Origin: Euryodendron excelsum
Lineage: Eukaryota > Streptophyta > Magnoliopsida > Ericales > Pentaphylacaceae
Length of the DNA: 64,000 bases
Assembly: GCA_033060915.1 (NCBI GenBank)
Contig: CM065394.1
Coordinates: 35,176,001 to 35,240,000, forward strand
Direction of reading: 5' to 3'
Below are positions 59,759 through 64,000 of the stretch, piece by piece; the stretch's first letter is position 1, and the number at the start of each line of letters is the position of its first letter. A program made the position numbers and the translations under genes. Below the pieces are notes generated by a model. The model was not told the origin of the DNA, made no database searches, and worked only from the letters and a program-made list of their open reading frames with translations.

Positions 59759-62109
59759 CAGCGTAAGACCTGTGAAGGAGGGAGAATATGGAATCGACCT
59801 TTGCTCTTGGATTGGAGTTTGAACTTTTTAGAAACTAGAAGCTGTAGCTTATTTTAAGTAGTTTACGATATTTTCTATATTTTTATTAACTATTTTTTTT
59901 CATCCTCTTCTTGTCTTCCATTGATATTGATTAGTGCCTGAGCTCGTGCATGATCGGGTGCAGACATATTCTCTAAGCTTTATACATTGCAATTTGTGTG
60001 AATGATGGCTGGTGAGACTACAATTATATTTTTAACAATTTTTTTATTACTTTTGACAAACATAAGTTATAATAAGAGTTAAATTTTAAATTATGATTAA
60101 ATCAGTTTTCTGGTAGACGTCGCTCAAAACCCCACAGAGAGAATAAGAAGAATCCCCTATGTAATAAGCCCTACTTTTCTTCTTCAGAAGAACCTAGTGA
60201 TTTGAACAACAGCAAAACTTCTATTCCTTTTAAGCCGTAATGCCAAGGCCAATGCTAGTGAACATAAGAGACTTGTACAAGCGGTTGCACCACCACTCAT
60301 GCTATCCAAAAAATTTATATAATTTATGTGAACATTAACTGTAATCTGTCAGCCAGATACAGTCCAAATACTCTGAGCCCAAAACAAAAATACTTGTGCC
60401 AAGCATATTTTTTTGCGTCCATTGTGGGACAAGAATTCTGCACACAGCTTACCCAACTATGGGGTCTATTGGATAAATTATTTATTGCTCCAAGAGCCTG
60501 CCTTAATCCATCCTCTAAAAATATCTATAGGTCCCACGCTTTGGTAGGCATGTTTGGCCCCACTAAACAAGAAAAATCCACAAATATTATGAAAAGAGGA
60601 GCAACGCGATGTGATGCTTTAGGAGCGCACTGAATGAACCACTGATCAAGAAAAAGGACTCACTAAGATGTGCTCCCAAGCCAATCAGCTTTATTGGAAA
60701 TAAAAAATAAAAAAAGGCCCAAAAGATGGTAACACAAACCAAATGCATCATATTTGCAAATTGAGATTAGTTGAACTGGTAATCATTATATCCTCATCAC
60801 TGCTATAAAATCGTTCTACATTCAAAATGGCATGTAAAAATTTCAGAGAAAAAATTGGCCTCAAAGAATGTGCTAAAACAACTAGGAGCAACTAATTGAA
60901 TTTACTGGGAGAAAAAAAAAAAAAAAACTATGATATGTGTCCATGACAAGATTCCGCGTGCTACAAAATCACCCCATTGCAGTGTAGAAAAAACTGATCC
61001 CCCAAGCATCTCATTCAGGCAAACCTGGAACCAAACAGTAAGTAGAGAAATAAATATATATATATATATATATAGTTAATGAAATAAAATAAAAAATCTT
61101 CAGCAGGTCCAAGAAGCAAAATTGAAAATCTCATGGAAATGGAAAGACGGCATCACCATAAATGGAATTAGGGAAGCAAAATGGTTCAAAGATATTCAAG
61201 TAATCCATACCAAAATCAAAAGCAAAAAAGAACTGTCTTTTCTAAAGGGAAAAGAAAAGAAAAACCAAAAATGAAAAGCTGGGGTGTGCAGAAATTAGGT
61301 ATGCAATCAAAAGAAAGAAAATAGAAGGACACGAGCAGCTTTATGATTGCTGAGTTTGAAAAATTGATGCCCATTCCCTGCTGGTCCCCAAAACGAGGGT
61401 GCAGAAGGAGTAGACTCCCGGCAGGCCTAACCTTTGGTGCAATCTACACAAAGTGGCTGCTCTTAAACTCAAAACTCCTGCTCTTAGGCTCAGCAGTCTG
61501 AGCTTCCACCAAATACTCACTAAAATTGCATACTTGAAAACCATAGAAACCTTAATCTTCTGACTCTTAGAAGTGCTGAAGGATTCTATCACACATGTTT
61601 GCTGTCAAATTTTTTTGTCAGCAACCTAATAATTTCATGAGAACTTATTTTCCATAAATCAACTTTCTCCAATCAGGTACTAGAATAAGGTTTAGTGGCT
61701 AAGGATATACCAACCTCACATAACACCTGACTCACTGGGCAAAACTTAGGGAGTCTTTGAATGTCCAGATATCTGAATGGCCTCATCAACATTTTAAACT
61801 GCATTTCATGGTAGGAGTCATAGGCCAATCATCTTCAAGCTATTAGGTAAAGGGTGAACTTTCTCATTTGAGAAAACCTAAAAGTTCCCATGCCAAAATA
61901 TATGTGAATTCAACAATTTTCCTTAATGGTCCCATTGGCCCCATTTTGGTGATAAAAGTTTTACTTCAAATGATGGAAAAAGGGCAATGAGGCCACTGAT
62001 CTCAATTCAGTGGAATATCACTTAATGCAGAAGATGCAGGTGAACTATTTATTGCATTTACAGTAAGAAATGTAAATGATCCCAAATTCTGAATATCTTA
62101 ACTCTTACG

Positions 62110-62387
62110 CTATGTTTGGAACCTGGATTTATTGAGGAGAAAGAAAAAGAAAAGGAAAAGAGAACGGAAAAGAAAAATGATGTGAGATTCAAAATTCTAT
62201 GCTCTTGTTTGGTTACATTGGGAAAATGAGAAAGAAATGAAATGTAAAGGTAAACGAGGGAATATGGTTTCGTTAGTCAATACTCTTTTAGTTTCTTTTA
62301 CCCACCACTTTCCCTTTACAGCAAACAAGAGTAATTTCATTTCTCATCTCCTTTCATTTTCCCTCTATCAGAATCCAAACACAACAT
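62110..62387. mobile_element. Fold-back MITE-like element
   Basis: The left end CTATGTTTGGAACCTGGATT is an imperfect inverted match to the right end, which reads ATGTTGTGTTTGGATTCTG. The arms are GAAA/TTTC-rich. The terminal word CTATGTTTGG is shared with the element at 53620-54340, so the two may be related. Non-coding. Confidence 0.4.
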
Positions 62388-63112
62388 TGAGGATGTATTT
62401 GGAAAAAGGATTTGGTGAATAAGTAATGAAAAAGCAAAATCCCTTTCATGCAAGAATTCCATTCTCACCTTAAGAAAGGGGATTGATACAGCTGGGACCA
62501 ACCGTCTTCACTGGCCCTCATGATGTGGTGTAAGCACTGCAAATCAGCAAAAAAGAACAAATCAGCTAAAAAGAACATGAAAAAATGTAAGACCCACCAC
62601 CACAATCAACTTAAAAAACGTGATGAACTGCCACAAACTGCGAAACAAAGAATAAGAAAAACGCAGAAAAGTGAAAAAAAAAAAAAAAGAAAGAGAATAA
62701 GGTCAGAAAAACAAAAAACAAAAAAGATTTCAACCTACACCCAGTATGTAGACAGAAACCTAAAAAAAATGACCTAAGGTAATAGTGTATCCTAACAACA
62801 ACCGCTATAAAAACACTGATAAACACCACGTTGCACTAGAAATGGCACAGCAGCCGAGCGGGGGCTTTTTTAAGTTCCTAGTATGCAAGATCTAGGAGCA
62901 ACAGCTACAAGACTTGTATCAATCCATACTTAACAATAAGAAAAAATCATTTGTCTATCCGTGAGTGGATACAAGAATGCTTGAAAAAACACACTGCGGT
63001 AACTAATTCCAAACTTCATCACAATTTCTGGCTAATAACGTGGTCTAGCCCCTGTTCAAACCCAATAATCATGTTTAATACCGTTTAATCACTCTTATGT
63101 CATCCCCCGATT

Positions 63113-63151
63113 CCCCCCCCCCCCCCCCCCCCCCCCAACAAAAAAAAAAAA
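63113..63151. repeat. Poly-C / poly-A tract
   Basis: About 24 C, then AACAAAAAAAAAAAACC. It resembles the tract at 54948-55011 in composition and strand, and lies about 280 bp beyond the stop codon of the beta'-COP-like gene. Length is uncertain. Confidence 0.9.
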
Positions 63152-63426
63152 CCAACAAACACACATGCAACAAATTAGTCAATATATCAAAGGCAAATAA
63201 TAGTCATAGGAATTGCTAATTAGCAATATACTAGTTCAATTAATATCAATAATTCCTATGGTGTTACCATTTATGAGCTTGTATTGGTAACATCAGCACT
63301 AAAAGCACATACAAAGATAAATTAATAATAGAAGAGAGACTTTCGATAGTGATGTAGTCAAGGATGACAATTAGAGAATATCAATTAATCACCAGGGACA
63401 AATTCCTATGGACCAACCAATTGCTT

Positions 63427-64000
63427 TTAGGCTGTACGATTTCCTTCATTATTCATACCATACTCTTCGTCAGCCTCGTTGCTGTTAACGAGTACTGCAC
63501 CATCTGTCGAGTCAGCATCCACCACAACAGCCTCTTCCTGCCCTTCATCTTCTGCCTCCTCTTGCTCCTCTTCTTCTCCATTCTGTTCTTCAACCTGATA
63601 AAAGGAAGAAAATCCAATAATGAAACACAGTTGAGTTAACTTCACTGGAAAAGACATGATTCATGTATGAATACTCAAAATAAACAATGTGGAATATCAG
63701 AGCCTGATTCAGATTAATAAGTGGCAAACAGATCCGATAGAGCGCAAGTTACTCTTCAAAGGTGTTTAAATCTACAATATTAACATCTTAAGATAGCCAA
63801 ACTCAAAAGCACAATGTTTAAATGAAGATCAGGTAATCGATTGCATTTTTTTACACATGCAAACACAAACTTCTTAAAGGTTCAATAAAATACTAAGAGG
63901 AAAAGAAAATCATAAATCTCAATGGAGGGATACCTCGTGATCCAACCCTCCATTTTCAAGTGGTGCATCTTCATCCATGTGCATATTTCGGAAAGCCTCC
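63427..64000 (-). CDS. Probable coatomer subunit beta' (beta'-COP), C-terminal exons, partial
   Basis: Two exons are visible: a partial one (64000-63934, reading EAFRNMHMDEDAPLENGG then LDHE, ending at a GTATCC donor) and the last exon (63594-63427), which begins VEEQNGEEEEQ and runs through VVVDADSTDGAVLVNSNEAD to EEYGMNNEGNRTA and a TGA/TAG-class stop. The junction is phase 0. The acidic tail and the DADSTDGAVLVN-xNEADEE words resemble, from memory, the C-terminus of plant beta'-COP, the WD40 subunit of the COPI coat that drives Golgi-to-ER vesicle traffic. Supporting context: in Arabidopsis a beta'-COP gene (At1g79990) is next to an MLN51 gene (At1g80000). The WD40 part lies beyond the right edge, so the name is probable and not certain. 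Confidence 0.6.

Larger units (their letters stand above)
59759..63426. other. Intergenic region between MLN51 and the beta'-COP-like gene
   Basis: No gene recognised. It contains an AT run at 61055-61072, the fold-back element at 62110-62387, A-rich sequence at 62520-62780 and a C/A tract at 63113-63151. The part nearest 63426 probably includes the 3' UTR of the right-hand gene. Lys-rich and Phe-rich open frames here come from A-rich or T-rich composition. Confidence 0.5.

Noticed and set aside
60328..60633. 101-codon plus-strand frame
   Set aside because: No domain recognised, no plausible promoter or splice context. The flanks look like decayed repeat DNA.
62520..62777. Lys-rich 85-codon frame, at first sight like a small ribosome-associated protein
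   Set aside because: Arises from A-rich DNA. Lacks the motifs of TMA7 or ribosomal proteins.
1..64000. Intact tRNA, rRNA or snRNA genes, and CRISPR-like arrays
   Set aside because: Only the decayed plastid trnR and the SINE show tRNA-like boxes. No regularly spaced identical repeats with unique spacers exist.

Overview
This is nuclear DNA from a flowering plant, almost certainly a core eudicot. Evidence: AT-rich intergenic DNA, plant-consensus introns, plant-specific gene families (CENP-C, F-box/kelch KFB, AOP-type dioxygenase, plant MLN51), a plant L1-type LINE, hAT-type MITEs, a tRNA-derived SINE and a nuclear copy of plastid DNA. The long TE-filled introns would suit a woody species with a medium-sized genome, but that is a guess. 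No bacterial, phage or CRISPR features were seen.

Layout, left to right. (1) 1-7865: the 5' end of NAA15 (NatA auxiliary subunit), minus strand, with exons 1 and 2 only; the gene appears to run off the left edge through a long intron carrying two hAT MITEs. (2) 7866-14312: intergenic, with fold-back elements, one SINE with target-site duplication, and CT/GA microsatellites. (3) 14313-21550: complete 12-exon CENP-C (707 aa), plus strand, with a tandemly repeated short exon and a C-terminal CENP-C motif. (4) 21551-29014: intergenic. (5) 29015-30082: single-exon F-box/kelch gene of the KFB/KMD family. (6) about 31920-44248: a nested transposon block in which a decayed LINE is split by a 4.8 kb LTR-type element and probably sits inside an older LTR. 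(7) 44972-47538: three-exon AOP-like 2-oxoglutarate/Fe(II) dioxygenase, minus strand, lacking the usual 2OG-binding Arg. (8) 51520-59458: complete nine-exon MLN51/CASC3/Barentsz gene (680 aa), minus strand, with one GC-AG intron, a TAGTAG tandem acceptor and a plastid trnR-ACG insertion in an intron. (9) 63427-64000: last two exons of a minus-strand gene, probably coatomer subunit beta'.

The genes do not form a pathway: they are housekeeping functions (N-terminal acetylation, kinetochore, exon junction complex, COPI coat) plus one F-box regulator and one specialised-metabolism enzyme. What links them is ancestry. From memory, the same families lie close together in two paralogous segments of Arabidopsis chromosome 1 (around At1g15280-At1g15670 and At1g79990-At1g80440), so the window looks like an unfractionated relative of those segments. 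I found no convincing new multi-gene system. The points most worth a second look are the dioxygenase with a missing key residue, the CENP-C exon duplication, the splicing oddities in MLN51, the plastid insertion and the nested transposons.
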